From Anaerolineaceae bacterium UBA4781 (GTDB lineage Bacteria; Chloroflexota; Anaerolineae; Anaerolineales; Anaerolineaceae): a stretch of 31,707 nucleotides of DNA. Shown piece after piece: positions 8,924 through 16,907 of this stretch; positions within the stretch are counted from its first letter, which is position 1; each line of letters starts with the position of its first letter. Where the stretch lies: positions 1-31,707 of the forward strand of contig DHHD01000061.1 in assembly GCA_002403105.1 (NCBI GenBank), in the 5' to 3' direction. Position numbers and translations under genes: made by a program. A model generated the notes under the pieces. It was not told the origin of the DNA. It made no database searches and saw only the letters and a list, made by a program, of their open reading frames with translations.

Positions 8924-9523
8924 TTACCCCCGCAGATCGAGCAGATCCTGGAGCAGGGTGCCATTGACATAAACAGTAACGGAATCAATGGTCGAGAACT
9001 GCAATGCAATGGCAGTGAGCTGCGCTTCAATGCGGGGGATATCACACTCCCCGCCGGTGACAAGAGTACCGGTAAAGGAAATGATGGCTTCACGATCTAC
9101 AATATCGAGAGATTCGATCTGCAAGTCGGATAGATAGAGCGCGTTATATAACCCCGATCGCCCATAGGTCATTTCGGGCGCCAGATTGAGCAAGGCAGTG
9201 AGCGCAGAGCGCAGCACTGCTTGGCTGGGTTCAATGGCTACTTCCACCGGCACCAGACTGTCACCGCAGCCGATCATTTCTCCCGAAACGCCATTATCAC
9301 CCACCGCCACCAGGTAGATGAATACAGTTTGGGGTTTGGAGGAAATGGCGGTAGGTGTGTTGAACGGCAGTGGAGTGGGGGTGGTCGTTTGCGTTGGCAG
9401 AGCTGTGCTGATTGCCAGAAGGGTAGATGTTGCAGTTGGCGCTGCCGGTTTAGCCGAAGCGCAAGCACTCACCAGCAGAAGCGCCAGAAGAGGAATGAAA
9501 TCCTTGCGAATGTCCACGATCAT
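8924..9523 (-). CDS. Lipoprotein with a GerMN (sporulation/spore germination-type) domain
   Basis: About 199 residues. The N-terminus is a lipoprotein signal: basic MIVDIRKDF, a hydrophobic run, then the lipobox VSAC with Cys21. A Thr/Ala/Pro-rich linker (about 22-65) follows and then a GerMN-like domain, with RSALTALLNLAP and DSVTVYVNGTLL. It is predicted to be tethered outside the membrane, function unknown. The ATG at 9523 overlaps the nadE stop codon (ATGA) and has GGGGA before it. A TTG at 9532 is an alternative start. It ends 9 bases from the convergent ligase gene. Translational coupling to nadE is odd and may only reflect shared expression. Confidence 0.8.
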   Translation of the reverse strand: MIVDIRKDFIPLLALLLVSACASAKPAAPTATSTLLAISTALPTQTTTPTPLPFNTPTAISSKPQTVFIYLVAVGDNGVSGEMIGCGDSLVPVEVAIEPSQAVLRSALTALLNLAPEMTYGRSGLYNALYLSDLQIESLDIVDREAIISFTGTLVTGGECDIPRIEAQLTAIALQFSTIDSVTVYVNGTLLQDLLDLRG

Positions 9524-10344
9524 GTTCCCCAATCTCTGAGGTATAAGAAATCATACCCGATGGTGCGGCTGCTCAATTTGGCAATGGGCGGCAGCATGCG
9601 TTTGAAATGAAAACGCCGGATGCGGTTCACTACCGTATCCACAAAAGTCCTGGCAAATCCAGCTTCCACACATTCCTCGGCAGTGTAGCGCTCATCCACC
9701 AGCAGGTAGAGCAGTTTATCCACTTCGGCATAGGTAAAGCCGAGTTCGCCCTCATCGGTCTGGTCAGCCCACAGGTCGGCGCTGGGTGCTTTTTTAATGA
9801 TCACATTCGGGATGTTGAGCGCAGTCGATAACTGGCGCACCTGGGTCTTATACAGATCACCGATGGGATTGAACGCACTGGCAGAATCGCCATACAGCGT
9901 GGAATAACCCAGCAGGATCTCGGTTTTGTTGCTTGTTCCCACCACCAACCCATTGAAAGCGTTGGATTGGTCAAACAGCACGATCATGCGGCAGCGAGCC
10001 ATGATATTGCCTTTCCGCTGATCGGTCATATCAGGGAATTCATTGATCAAGCCGTCTGCCATGGCAGTGATGGGGATGGTGATGGTCTGCACTCCAAATT
10101 GATCGATGATCAGTTGAGCGTGTTCCAGCGAATCGGGAGAGGAAGTGCGGTAAGGCATGCGCACCGCCAGCACATTTTGTGGATCGAGCGCTTTGGCTGC
10201 CAGCACGCAAGAAAGAGCGGAATCAATACCGCCGGAAAGCCCCACCACCACTTTTTGAAAACCTGCCCGCGTAGTTTCGCTGTGGATGAAAGCAGTCAAT
10301 ATTTCTGTTGCCAGATCGGTATTAATCGTGAGGTCAATTTTCAT
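9520..10344 (-). CDS. nadE: NAD(+) synthase, synthetase domain only
   Basis: About 274 residues. It amidates deamido-NAD with ATP in the last step of NAD synthesis. The PP-loop SGGIDS is at residues 37-42, followed by VRMPYRTSS and family motifs such as GTSNKTEILLGY and FNPIGDLYKTQVRQL. It lacks an N-terminal glutaminase domain, and the preceding gene encodes a nitrilase-fold amidotransferase that could supply ammonia. The start at 10344 places AAGGAGGG at a normal distance. The ATG at 10347 lies too close to it. The gap after the nitrilase gene is only about 10 bases, so the two are one operon. Confidence 0.92.
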   Translation of the reverse strand: MKIDLTINTDLATEILTAFIHSETTRAGFQKVVVGLSGGIDSALSCVLAAKALDPQNVLAVRMPYRTSSPDSLEHAQLIIDQFGVQTITIPITAMADGLINEFPDMTDQRKGNIMARCRMIVLFDQSNAFNGLVVGTSNKTEILLGYSTLYGDSASAFNPIGDLYKTQVRQLSTALNIPNVIIKKAPSADLWADQTDEGELGFTYAEVDKLLYLLVDERYTAEECVEAGFARTFVDTVVNRIRRFHFKRMLPPIAKLSSRTIGYDFLYLRDWGT

Positions 10345-10353
10345 CATCCCTCC

Positions 10354-11223
10354 TTATTTCCCGGAATTCGAACGATCGTCAGAGAGAATGCGGTTCAACT
10401 CACGCTGTACCATTGCAGTGCGTTCATCACGCAGCAGCGGCAGACGCGCCCGCGTACGGTGCAGTTGGTTGAGATCCACTTCAACAGTGAGAAAAGCTTC
10501 TTTATCATAAGGGGCTTTCACCAGGCAGTTGCCATCCGGATCATAAACGGTGGAACCGCCCCAAAAATGCAGCCCATCTTCGAACCCCACCCGATTGCAG
10601 TGCGCAATGAAAGAGGTGAAGATGCTGGCATAGGCGCGGTTGATGCTTTCTACCCACATGGATGTTGAAAGCTGCGGAGCTTCGGTGAGCCCCCGCCCGG
10701 GGGAGGCGGAGGTGAACAACAGCAGGTCTGCTCCATCCAACCACAACAGATAGGGTGGTGCAACGTGCCAAAAATCTTCACAGACCAGCACCCCGCTGCG
10801 CACAAAACGAGTGTTAAAAGCCCGGGTATTGTCGCCCCAGGCGAAAAAACGTCCTTCGTCAAATAGCCCATAGGTAGGCAGATAGACCTTGCGGTGGATA
10901 TGCACCAGCTTGCCCTGCGAGAGGTAAGCATCGGCGATATAAAAACGGTTGCGTTCGTCTTCTTCCACAAAGCCGACCAGCAGGTCAATATCCTGGCTGG
11001 CTTTAAACAGTTCTTTGAAAACAGGGTCTGATGGAGTAGGGCTGTGCGCCACCGCCGGGACCAGATCCTGCAGTAAATATCCGGTCAATGAAAGCTCGGG
11101 GAACATAAGCAGATCTGCACCTGCGTGGCGGGCTTTTTCAATGTAATCCAGGTGCTTTTGCAGGTTTGCATCCACCACTCCCAGTTTGGTGTCGATCTGT
11201 GCTATTCCCAGGTGCATTTTCAT
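10354..11223 (-). CDS. Nitrilase-superfamily amidohydrolase, likely glutaminase partner of NadE
   Basis: A 289-residue carbon-nitrogen hydrolase. The catalytic triad is visible: Glu43 in FPELSLTGY, Lys111 in HRKVYLPTYG and Cys147 in LVCEDFW. FPELSLTGYLLQDL closely resembles the glutaminase domain of glutamine-dependent NAD synthetases. The gene directly precedes nadE with about 10 bases between, so the simplest reading is a two-polypeptide version of the normally fused enzyme. An ammonia channel between separate subunits is inference. An independent amidase is the alternative. The start ATG at 11223 has AGGA seven bases upstream. Confidence 0.85.
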   Translation of the reverse strand: MKMHLGIAQIDTKLGVVDANLQKHLDYIEKARHAGADLLMFPELSLTGYLLQDLVPAVAHSPTPSDPVFKELFKASQDIDLLVGFVEEDERNRFYIADAYLSQGKLVHIHRKVYLPTYGLFDEGRFFAWGDNTRAFNTRFVRSGVLVCEDFWHVAPPYLLWLDGADLLLFTSASPGRGLTEAPQLSTSMWVESINRAYASIFTSFIAHCNRVGFEDGLHFWGGSTVYDPDGNCLVKAPYDKEAFLTVEVDLNQLHRTRARLPLLRDERTAMVQRELNRILSDDRSNSGK

Positions 11224-11274
11224 AGGTCCATCCTGCCTGATCTCATTCTTAATTTGTATTGTAACCTAAAAGAA

Positions 11275-11297
11275 AAGGGCGCATTCAGCGCGCCCTT
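11275..11297 (-). terminator. Terminator of the aminopeptidase transcript
   Basis: An 8-bp stem, AAGGGCGC (11275-11282) with GCGCCCTT (11290-11297), and a 7-base loop. On the minus strand it is followed by TTCTTTT. It lies between the aminopeptidase stop and the nitrilase start, so those genes are probably separate transcripts. Confidence 0.7.
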
Positions 11298-11319
11298 ATG
11301 AAATAAAAACGAAACAGAT

Positions 11320-12429
11320 TTAGAAATCGATGACGAACTTGCCGTTTTCGTAAAGCAGTTCATCATCCACCACGATCTTGCCGCCTTTGCGCAGGTCGCA
11401 GATCATATCCCAATGGATGGCGGAATCATTCTGGCTGAGAGTTTCTGGAAATCCGTGCCCCAGTGCCATATGGAAGCTGCCGCCGATCTTCTCATCAAAG
11501 AGGATTTGACCGGTGAATTTCTGAATACCCTCATTGGTACCGATGGCGAACTCACCTACATAGCGCGAGCCGGCATCCGTATCCAGCTTTTTCAGCAGGT
11601 ATTCTTCATTCTTTACCGCGCTGGCTTTCACCACTTTGCCGTTCTCGAACCATAAGCGCACTCCAACCACTTCGAAACCTTCGTATAGAGTAGGATACGA
11701 GAAATACACATGCCCGTTCATTGAATTTTCGATGGGAGAAGTAAAGATCTCCCCATCTGGAACATTCACTTTACAGGCGCAGTTCTCGAAAGGTCTGCCC
11801 TTGATATTCAGGGTGAGGTCTGTTTCGGGGGCGGTCACATGCACATGTTCTTTGCCTTTCAGCCACTGGATGACCTTATTCTGGCGGGCAGCTACTTTTT
11901 CCCAATAGCCCACCGGGTCATTCTGGTCAGGCATACAGGCGTTGAAAACAAAATCCTCAAAATCATGCAGACTCATGCCTGCATCCTGCGCATAAGATTG
12001 GGTGGGGAAGAGCGATAACACCCAGTGCATTTCGCCTTTTTGTTCGCGATCGAGCATGATCTTGGAGATCTTGCCGCCTTCTGCATAGAATTTTGAGACC
12101 ATTTCTGGATCAAACCCAGAGAGTTCTTTGGTATTGGATTCTCCTAGAATGCGCACGCGATGGTCATACGTTTCCACAAAGCGCTTGAGTTCCTGCAGGT
12201 ATTCGGCGAATTTCTCCGGTTTCCCGTAGCGAAAATAGCTGTCGGTCATGCCTTCGGGATACTGGTAGATGAAAGGTACAGCTCCGCGCTCCAGGCAGGT
12301 ATTGAAGACAGCCATCATGAGCGGTTCACCGCCTTTCTCGCCTTGCAAAAACACTCGTTGGTTGGGCTTGACACCCAGGGAATAATCCACCAGCATGGCG
12401 GCTAATTTTTGTACACGTGGATCGGACAT
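11320..12429 (-). CDS. M29-family metal-dependent aminopeptidase
   Basis: A 369-residue cytoplasmic exopeptidase of the AmpS/AmpT/PepS type (M29). N-terminal family features are LAAMLVDYSLGVKPNQRV and FEYADYL-like KFAEYLQELK. The C-terminal metal-site region includes FAIGTNEGIQKFTGQILFDEK, GGSFHMALGHGFPET and SAIHWDMICDLR, supplying the Glu, His and Asp ligands expected from the family. The start ATG at 12429 (MSDPRVQK) has AGGAG six bases upstream. The longer frame from 12465 has no such site. It removes amino acids from short peptides. A terminator follows. Confidence 0.92.
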   Translation of the reverse strand: MSDPRVQKLAAMLVDYSLGVKPNQRVFLQGEKGGEPLMMAVFNTCLERGAVPFIYQYPEGMTDSYFRYGKPEKFAEYLQELKRFVETYDHRVRILGESNTKELSGFDPEMVSKFYAEGGKISKIMLDREQKGEMHWVLSLFPTQSYAQDAGMSLHDFEDFVFNACMPDQNDPVGYWEKVAARQNKVIQWLKGKEHVHVTAPETDLTLNIKGRPFENCACKVNVPDGEIFTSPIENSMNGHVYFSYPTLYEGFEVVGVRLWFENGKVVKASAVKNEEYLLKKLDTDAGSRYVGEFAIGTNEGIQKFTGQILFDEKIGGSFHMALGHGFPETLSQNDSAIHWDMICDLRKGGKIVVDDELLYENGKFVIDF

Positions 12430-12554
12430 GGTTTTCTCCTTAAACTCTGGTTTATAGTATGGCACTTTTATTGTATATGTTAACCCTGAATCTATGGAAT
12501 AATCAAATATCCTTCGTTAAAATATAAAAAGGAATGATTTTTGAGGAGGTTGGG

Positions 12555-13241
12555 ATGACTGCACAGCTTACTTTTTACGGACATGCGGCTTTTGGGCTGC
12601 AGGTGGATGCGCTGCATTTGCTTTTTGACCCTTTCTTGAGCGGCAATCAAGCTGCCAGTATCAGCGCAGAAGAGGTGGAAGCAGACTATATTCTAGTTAG
12701 CCATGGGCATGGTGATCACCTGGGGGATACCGTGAAGATCGCCAAGCGCACCGGCGCGACCGTGATCGCGGTAGCAGAAATTGCAGATTGGCTGCGGGCG
12801 CAGAATGTGAAAGCACATGCCCAGCACCTGGGAGGCGGATTTCAGTATCCCTTTGGGTACTGTAAATTAACCCTGGCGCTGCACGGCTCCAAGCTGCCGG
12901 ATGGTTCCAATGGCGGCAACCCGGCTGGGTTTCTACTGAACCTGCCTGATAAAAAGAAGCTTTACTTCGCTGGAGATACCGGTTTGTTTGGCGATATGCG
13001 CCTGATCGGTGATGAGGGCGTAGATGTGGCGCTGCTGCCCATCGGGGATAATTTCACCATGGGTCCGGCGGATGCACTGCGGGCGGTGGAATTCCTGCAC
13101 CCCAAGCTGGTTATCCCCATGCATTACAACACTTTCCCGCTCATCCAGCAGGATGCACAAGTCTGGAAAAAACTGGTGGAAGAAAAAACGAACAGCAAAG
13201 TGGTCATCCTGCAGCCCGGAGAAAGCTGCCCGATCGCGTGA
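12555..13241 (+). CDS. UPF0173/YtkL-like metallo-beta-lactamase-fold hydrolase
   Basis: A 228-residue protein matching the usual length of the family. The metal motif is SHGHGDHLGDT near residues 53-63, with further ligands in AGDTGLFGD and in PMHYNTFPL near the end. The N-terminus TFYGHAAF is characteristic of this UlaG/YtkL-like group. The substrate is unknown. The start at 12555 is chosen because GAGGAGG lies just upstream at 12543-12549. The ATG at 12534 would bury that site inside the gene. It precedes the mevalonate cluster by 77 bases, with a candidate promoter in between. Confidence 0.88.
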   Translation: MTAQLTFYGHAAFGLQVDALHLLFDPFLSGNQAASISAEEVEADYILVSHGHGDHLGDTVKIAKRTGATVIAVAEIADWLRAQNVKAHAQHLGGGFQYPFGYCKLTLALHGSKLPDGSNGGNPAGFLLNLPDKKKLYFAGDTGLFGDMRLIGDEGVDVALLPIGDNFTMGPADALRAVEFLHPKLVIPMHYNTFPLIQQDAQVWKKLVEEKTNSKVVILQPGESCPIA

Positions 13242-13245
13242 TAGG

Positions 13246-13281
13246 ATCTGATAGCTTTTGCCAGAGATGGTTCTGTATGAT
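13246..13281 (+). promoter_or_regulatory. Candidate promoter/operator element upstream of HMG-CoA reductase (copy 1)
   Basis: The 15-mer ATCTGATAGCTTTTG (13246-13260) is identical to one at 16842-16856 upstream of the DUF35 gene. In both copies a -10-like hexamer begins 15 bases after the 15-mer, here TATGAT (13276-13281), about 40 bases before the start codon. No good -35 is present at normal spacing, so the 15-mer may be a regulator site or belong to an alternative sigma factor. Confidence 0.4.
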
Positions 13282-13318
13282 AAATCGAATGCTTCCTTGA
13301 GGAAGAGAGTATTAAACT

Positions 13319-14596
13319 ATGCCTGATAAAAAGAAGTTCTACCAGATGGATTTGAATGAGCGCCTGCAGGTACTGCGGGAAGTCTCCACATTAAATGAGG
13401 AAGAACTGGCGACCTTCAACCAGCAGGGAGGCTTGTCAGCCGAACAGGCGGACCTGATGATCGAGAATGTGGTGGGTGTGTACGGTTTACCATTGGGTAT
13501 CGCCCAGCATTTTGTGATCAACGGGCGGGCGGTACTGGTGCCGATGGCGGTGGAAGAACCCTCCGTGGTGGCAGCCGCATCCTATATGGCGAAGCTGGTG
13601 CAGGCGGGAGGCGGTTTCACAGCCAAAGCCAAAGCACAGGAAATGATCGGGCAGCTTCAAGTTTTGAATGTGAAGGATATCCCGGCTGCGCAGAAAGCGC
13701 TGCTGTCTGCCAAAGAAGAGATCATGGTGCTGGCAGCGGAAGCTGACCCCATGCTGGTGAGTTTGGGCGGTGGACCGAAAGATATGGAAATTCGTATTAT
13801 CAAAGATTCCCTCCTGGGAAGCTTTATGGTACTGCATCTCATTATTGATGTGCGGGATGCCATGGGTGCGAATGCAGTCAATACCACACTGGAGCGCGTT
13901 AGCCCGTTGGTGGAACACATCACGGGTGGCAGAGTGCTGCTGCGCATCATCTCCAATCTGGCAGATCGGCGCCTGGCAAAAGCTGCCTGTACCATTCCCG
14001 TTGAAACACTGGCATTTGAGCAGTACAGCGGTGAAGATGTGCGCGACCGCATTATCGAAGCCTGGGCATTTGCCGCGGCCGATCCTTACCGCGCTGCCAC
14101 CCATAACAAAGGCATCATGAACGGAGTGGATGCGGTGGTGATCGCGAGTGGAAATGACTGGCGGGCGGTGGAAGCCGGTGCGCATGCATATGCTGCTCGC
14201 AGCGGACACTACACCAGTTTGAGTACCTGGTCAGTTGATGAAAAAGGTAATCTACACGGCGAACTGGAAATGCCCATGGCGGTGGGCATCGTGGGCGGGG
14301 CAACCCGTGTACATCCCACTGCACGTGCTGTATTGAAATTAATGGGTGTGCAAAAAGCTTCCGACCTGGCCGAGATCATTGTTTCGGTTGGGTTGGCACA
14401 AAATTTGGGTGCTCTACGCGCCCTGGCCACCGAAGGCATCCAACGCGGGCACATGGCGCTGCATGCCAGGCAGGTAGCAGTGGCGGCCGGCGCTCCACCC
14501 GAGAAGGTGGCAGCTCTGGCAGAACAGCTTGTAAAAGAAGGAAATATTCGCATGGAACGTGCGATCGCAATACTGAACGAATGGAGCGAACAGTGA
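13319..14596 (+). CDS. mvaA: Hydroxymethylglutaryl-CoA reductase, class II
   Basis: A 425-residue cytoplasmic enzyme that reduces HMG-CoA to mevalonate. Class II features are ENVVGVYGLPLG (~residue 49, catalytic Glu), DAMGANAVNT (~181), HNKGIMNGVDAVVIASGND (catalytic Lys ~263 and Asp ~279) and the C-terminal GHMALHARQ with catalytic His at about 380. The family is often named degradative, but its place before HMG-CoA synthase and DUF35 points to mevalonate synthesis. It is the first gene of the cluster, and its stop overlaps the HMG-CoA synthase start. The cofactor preference cannot be read safely. Confidence 0.93.
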   Translation: MPDKKKFYQMDLNERLQVLREVSTLNEEELATFNQQGGLSAEQADLMIENVVGVYGLPLGIAQHFVINGRAVLVPMAVEEPSVVAAASYMAKLVQAGGGFTAKAKAQEMIGQLQVLNVKDIPAAQKALLSAKEEIMVLAAEADPMLVSLGGGPKDMEIRIIKDSLLGSFMVLHLIIDVRDAMGANAVNTTLERVSPLVEHITGGRVLLRIISNLADRRLAKAACTIPVETLAFEQYSGEDVRDRIIEAWAFAAADPYRAATHNKGIMNGVDAVVIASGNDWRAVEAGAHAYAARSGHYTSLSTWSVDEKGNLHGELEMPMAVGIVGGATRVHPTARAVLKLMGVQKASDLAEIIVSVGLAQNLGALRALATEGIQRGHMALHARQVAVAAGAPPEKVAALAEQLVKEGNIRMERAIAILNEWSEQ

Positions 14597-15663
14597 ACGA
14601 AAAAGAAGATCTGTTGTTAAAACCTGCACGCGCGGTGGGTATTATTGGTTATGGAGCGTACATTCCGCAATATCGCTTGCCAGCCAGTGAAGTGCTGCGC
14701 ATTTGGTCCGGTGATGAAGGCGGCGTGCCTGTAAAAGAGAAAGCCGTCCCAGGTTTGGACGAGGATACTATCACGATCTCCATTGAAGCCTCTCGCAATG
14801 CGCTAGCCAGAGCCGGCATTGACCCACTGGAACTGCGCGCGGTGTGGGTTGGTTCCGAATCGCACCCCTATGCAGTGAAACCCAGCTCCACGGTCGTTGC
14901 AGAAGCGGTGGGAGCGCCGGAGCATATTCAAGCGGCAGATTTGGAATTTGCCTGCAAAGCCGGCACCGAAGCGATCGTGGCTGCTATGGGACTGGTCGGT
15001 TCGGGTATGGGTAAGTATGCCCTGGCGATCGGTGCGGATACTGCACAGGGAAAGCCGGGCGACGCGCTCGAGTTCACTGCCGCAGCCGGTGGAGCTGCTT
15101 TTGTGATCGGCCCGGCCGAAAATGCGCTGGCTGCCATCAATGCGGCTTACTCATATGTAACGGATACCCCTGATTTCTGGCGCCGCCAGAACCAGGTCTA
15201 TCCTGAACACGGGCAGCGCTTCACCGGTGAACCGGCTTATTTCAAACATGTTACTGCAGCGGCGCAGACCATGCTCAGCCAGCTTGGCACTGCTGCTGCT
15301 GATTATACCTATGCTGTTTTTCACCAACCGAATGCCAAATTTCCACAGCGCGTTGCCAAAGAATTGGGTTTCAGTAAAGAGCAGATCCAAGCCGGTTTGT
15401 TGGCGCCAGTCATAGGGAATACCTATGCCGGCTCATCGCTGGTAGGGTTAACCGCTGTGTTGGATATTGCCAGATCCGGTGATCGCATTTTGGTGGTTTC
15501 GTATGGGTCGGGCGCCGGTTCGGATGCCTTTGATATCACTGTGACCGATCTGATCGAGGAGCGATGCAAGAAAGCCCCATCCACTCAGCAATATATCAAA
15601 CGGTGTATTGAGATCGATTATGCCACCTACGCGCGCTACCGCGGCAATATTGTGATGAAGTAG
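14593..15663 (+). CDS. Hydroxymethylglutaryl-CoA synthase, archaeal type
   Basis: A 356-residue thiolase-fold enzyme condensing acetyl-CoA with acetoacetyl-CoA. The catalytic residues are intact: Glu65 in TISIEASRNAL, Cys121 in EFACKAGTEA and His244 in VFHQPNAKFPQRVA, with the conserved Asn region GNTYAGSSLVGL later. The GTG at 14593 is chosen because it overlaps the reductase stop (GTGA) and GGAG lies six bases before it. The ATG at 14581 lacks a site. Length and motifs match the archaeal HMG-CoA synthases that act in complex with a thiolase and DUF35, which is also the gene order here. Confidence 0.92.
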   Translation: MNEKEDLLLKPARAVGIIGYGAYIPQYRLPASEVLRIWSGDEGGVPVKEKAVPGLDEDTITISIEASRNALARAGIDPLELRAVWVGSESHPYAVKPSSTVVAEAVGAPEHIQAADLEFACKAGTEAIVAAMGLVGSGMGKYALAIGADTAQGKPGDALEFTAAAGGAAFVIGPAENALAAINAAYSYVTDTPDFWRRQNQVYPEHGQRFTGEPAYFKHVTAAAQTMLSQLGTAAADYTYAVFHQPNAKFPQRVAKELGFSKEQIQAGLLAPVIGNTYAGSSLVGLTAVLDIARSGDRILVVSYGSGAGSDAFDITVTDLIEERCKKAPSTQQYIKRCIEIDYATYARYRGNIVMK

Positions 15664-15670
15664 GGCTGGT

Positions 15671-16822
15671 ATGGAAAAAGTATATATAACTGGCATTGGG
15701 CAGGTGGCGGTTAGCGAACATTGGGATAAAACACTCAGCCATCTCAGCACCGCTGTCATCCGCGCTGCGTTGAACGATGCAGGCAGCCCACAGCCGGAGA
15801 TCGTGTATATTGGCAACTTTCTGGCTTCCTCCATTTCTCATCAAGCCAACCTGGGCGCGCTGGTGTGCGATGCGGCAGGTTTGAATGGTGTGGAAGGGAC
15901 GACCGTGGAAGCGGGTGAAGCTTCGGGTGCCGCTGCCCTGCATATGGGCTACCTGGCGGTTGGTTCAGGATTGGCAGATTGTGTGGTGGTGGTGGGTGTT
16001 GAGAAGATGACCGACATGGTCGGCAATCAGGTGGAAGCCTTCGCTGCACAGAGCGGCGATTATGATTTCGAAGGTATGCAGGGGCTGACCCCCAATGGAA
16101 TGGCTGGGCTGCTTATGCAGCGCTATCTCGATCAATATCAAGCACCGCGCGCGAGTTTTGCCAGCTTCCCCATTACAGCCCACCGCAACGGAGTGAACAA
16201 TTCGTATGGCATGTATCGAAAAGGGCTGGATTTGGAAACCTACCAAAAAGCGCCCATGGTAAGCGCACCGCTGACTTTGTATGATGTACCATCCTATATG
16301 GATGGAGCAGCAGCATTGGTGCTGGTAAGCCAGAAGCTGATTAAAGAAGGACAGCAAGCGGTGCTGGTCAGCGCATCTGAAATTGCCACCGATACCCTGG
16401 CGGTACACGACCGCGCGGACCCACTGGCATTTGAGGCAGTACGCATCAGCGTTACACAGGCGCTGGAAAAAGCAGGTCTCACACGCGACTGTTTGGACCT
16501 ATTCGAATGTTGGGATGCACCTTCCATTTATGGCATGCTCTCACTGGAAGCAGGCGGATTTGCTGAACGCGGGCAGGGTTGGCAGTTTGCCACCCAAGAA
16601 AATCTAGCGCTCACCGGTCGATTACCGATTGCCACACTGGGCGGAATAAAAGCACATGGCTTTGCCCCAGGTGCGGCGGGGGTTTACCAGGTGCTGGATG
16701 CTGTGCAGCAGTTACGCGGGGATGCCGGGCAGAACCAGGTCGCAAGTGCGCAGGTCGCCATGACGCAAGCGCTCAGTGGTGCAGCCGCCAGCGCCATCAC
16801 TCACATTCTCCGAAAAGCTTGA
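15671..16822 (+). CDS. Thiolase-fold protein of the archaeal acetoacetyl-CoA thiolase type lacking catalytic residues
   Basis: A 383-residue protein with the full archaeal/SCP2-thiolase layout. The positions normally holding catalytic residues are all changed. The nucleophile motif, usually EACASG-like, reads VEAGEASGAAAL with Glu83 for Cys. The HDCF motif reads ECWDAPSI (Trp281). GHPxGATG reads HGFAPGAAG (Phe331). The HNxGG motif near the end reads TQALSGAAA (Thr365). The frame is intact and the surrounding sequence well conserved, so this looks like a maintained, repurposed protein and not decay. It starts 7 bases after HMG-CoA synthase, suggesting a scaffold or altered condensing subunit of a complex with it and DUF35. 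Confidence 0.85.
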   Translation: MEKVYITGIGQVAVSEHWDKTLSHLSTAVIRAALNDAGSPQPEIVYIGNFLASSISHQANLGALVCDAAGLNGVEGTTVEAGEASGAAALHMGYLAVGSGLADCVVVVGVEKMTDMVGNQVEAFAAQSGDYDFEGMQGLTPNGMAGLLMQRYLDQYQAPRASFASFPITAHRNGVNNSYGMYRKGLDLETYQKAPMVSAPLTLYDVPSYMDGAAALVLVSQKLIKEGQQAVLVSASEIATDTLAVHDRADPLAFEAVRISVTQALEKAGLTRDCLDLFECWDAPSIYGMLSLEAGGFAERGQGWQFATQENLALTGRLPIATLGGIKAHGFAPGAAGVYQVLDAVQQLRGDAGQNQVASAQVAMTQALSGAAASAITHILRKA

Positions 16823-16841
16823 ACCCTCAAGCTGACCCAAA

Positions 16842-16877
16842 ATCTGATAGCTTTTGAGAGAATTCTTTTCGTACACT
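16842..16877 (+). promoter_or_regulatory. Candidate promoter/operator element upstream of the DUF35 gene (copy 2)
   Basis: This is a second identical ATCTGATAGCTTTTG (16842-16856), with a -10-like TACACT (16872-16877) at the same offset as in copy 1, in the 85-base gap before the DUF35 gene. It suggests a second transcript start or regulator site within the cluster. Confidence 0.35.
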
Positions 16878-16907
16878 TGCATCACTCTCATAAAGGAGTG
16901 AGCATTT

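Noticed and set aside
9967..10668. 233-codon frame opposite nadE and the nitrilase gene
   Set aside because: It spans the junction of two well-supported genes on the other strand and shows no family features.
13487..14209. 240-codon open frame antisense to HMG-CoA reductase
   Set aside because: It lies wholly inside a clearly conserved gene, has a Cys/His-rich composition typical of a mirror frame, and has no ribosome site or family signature.
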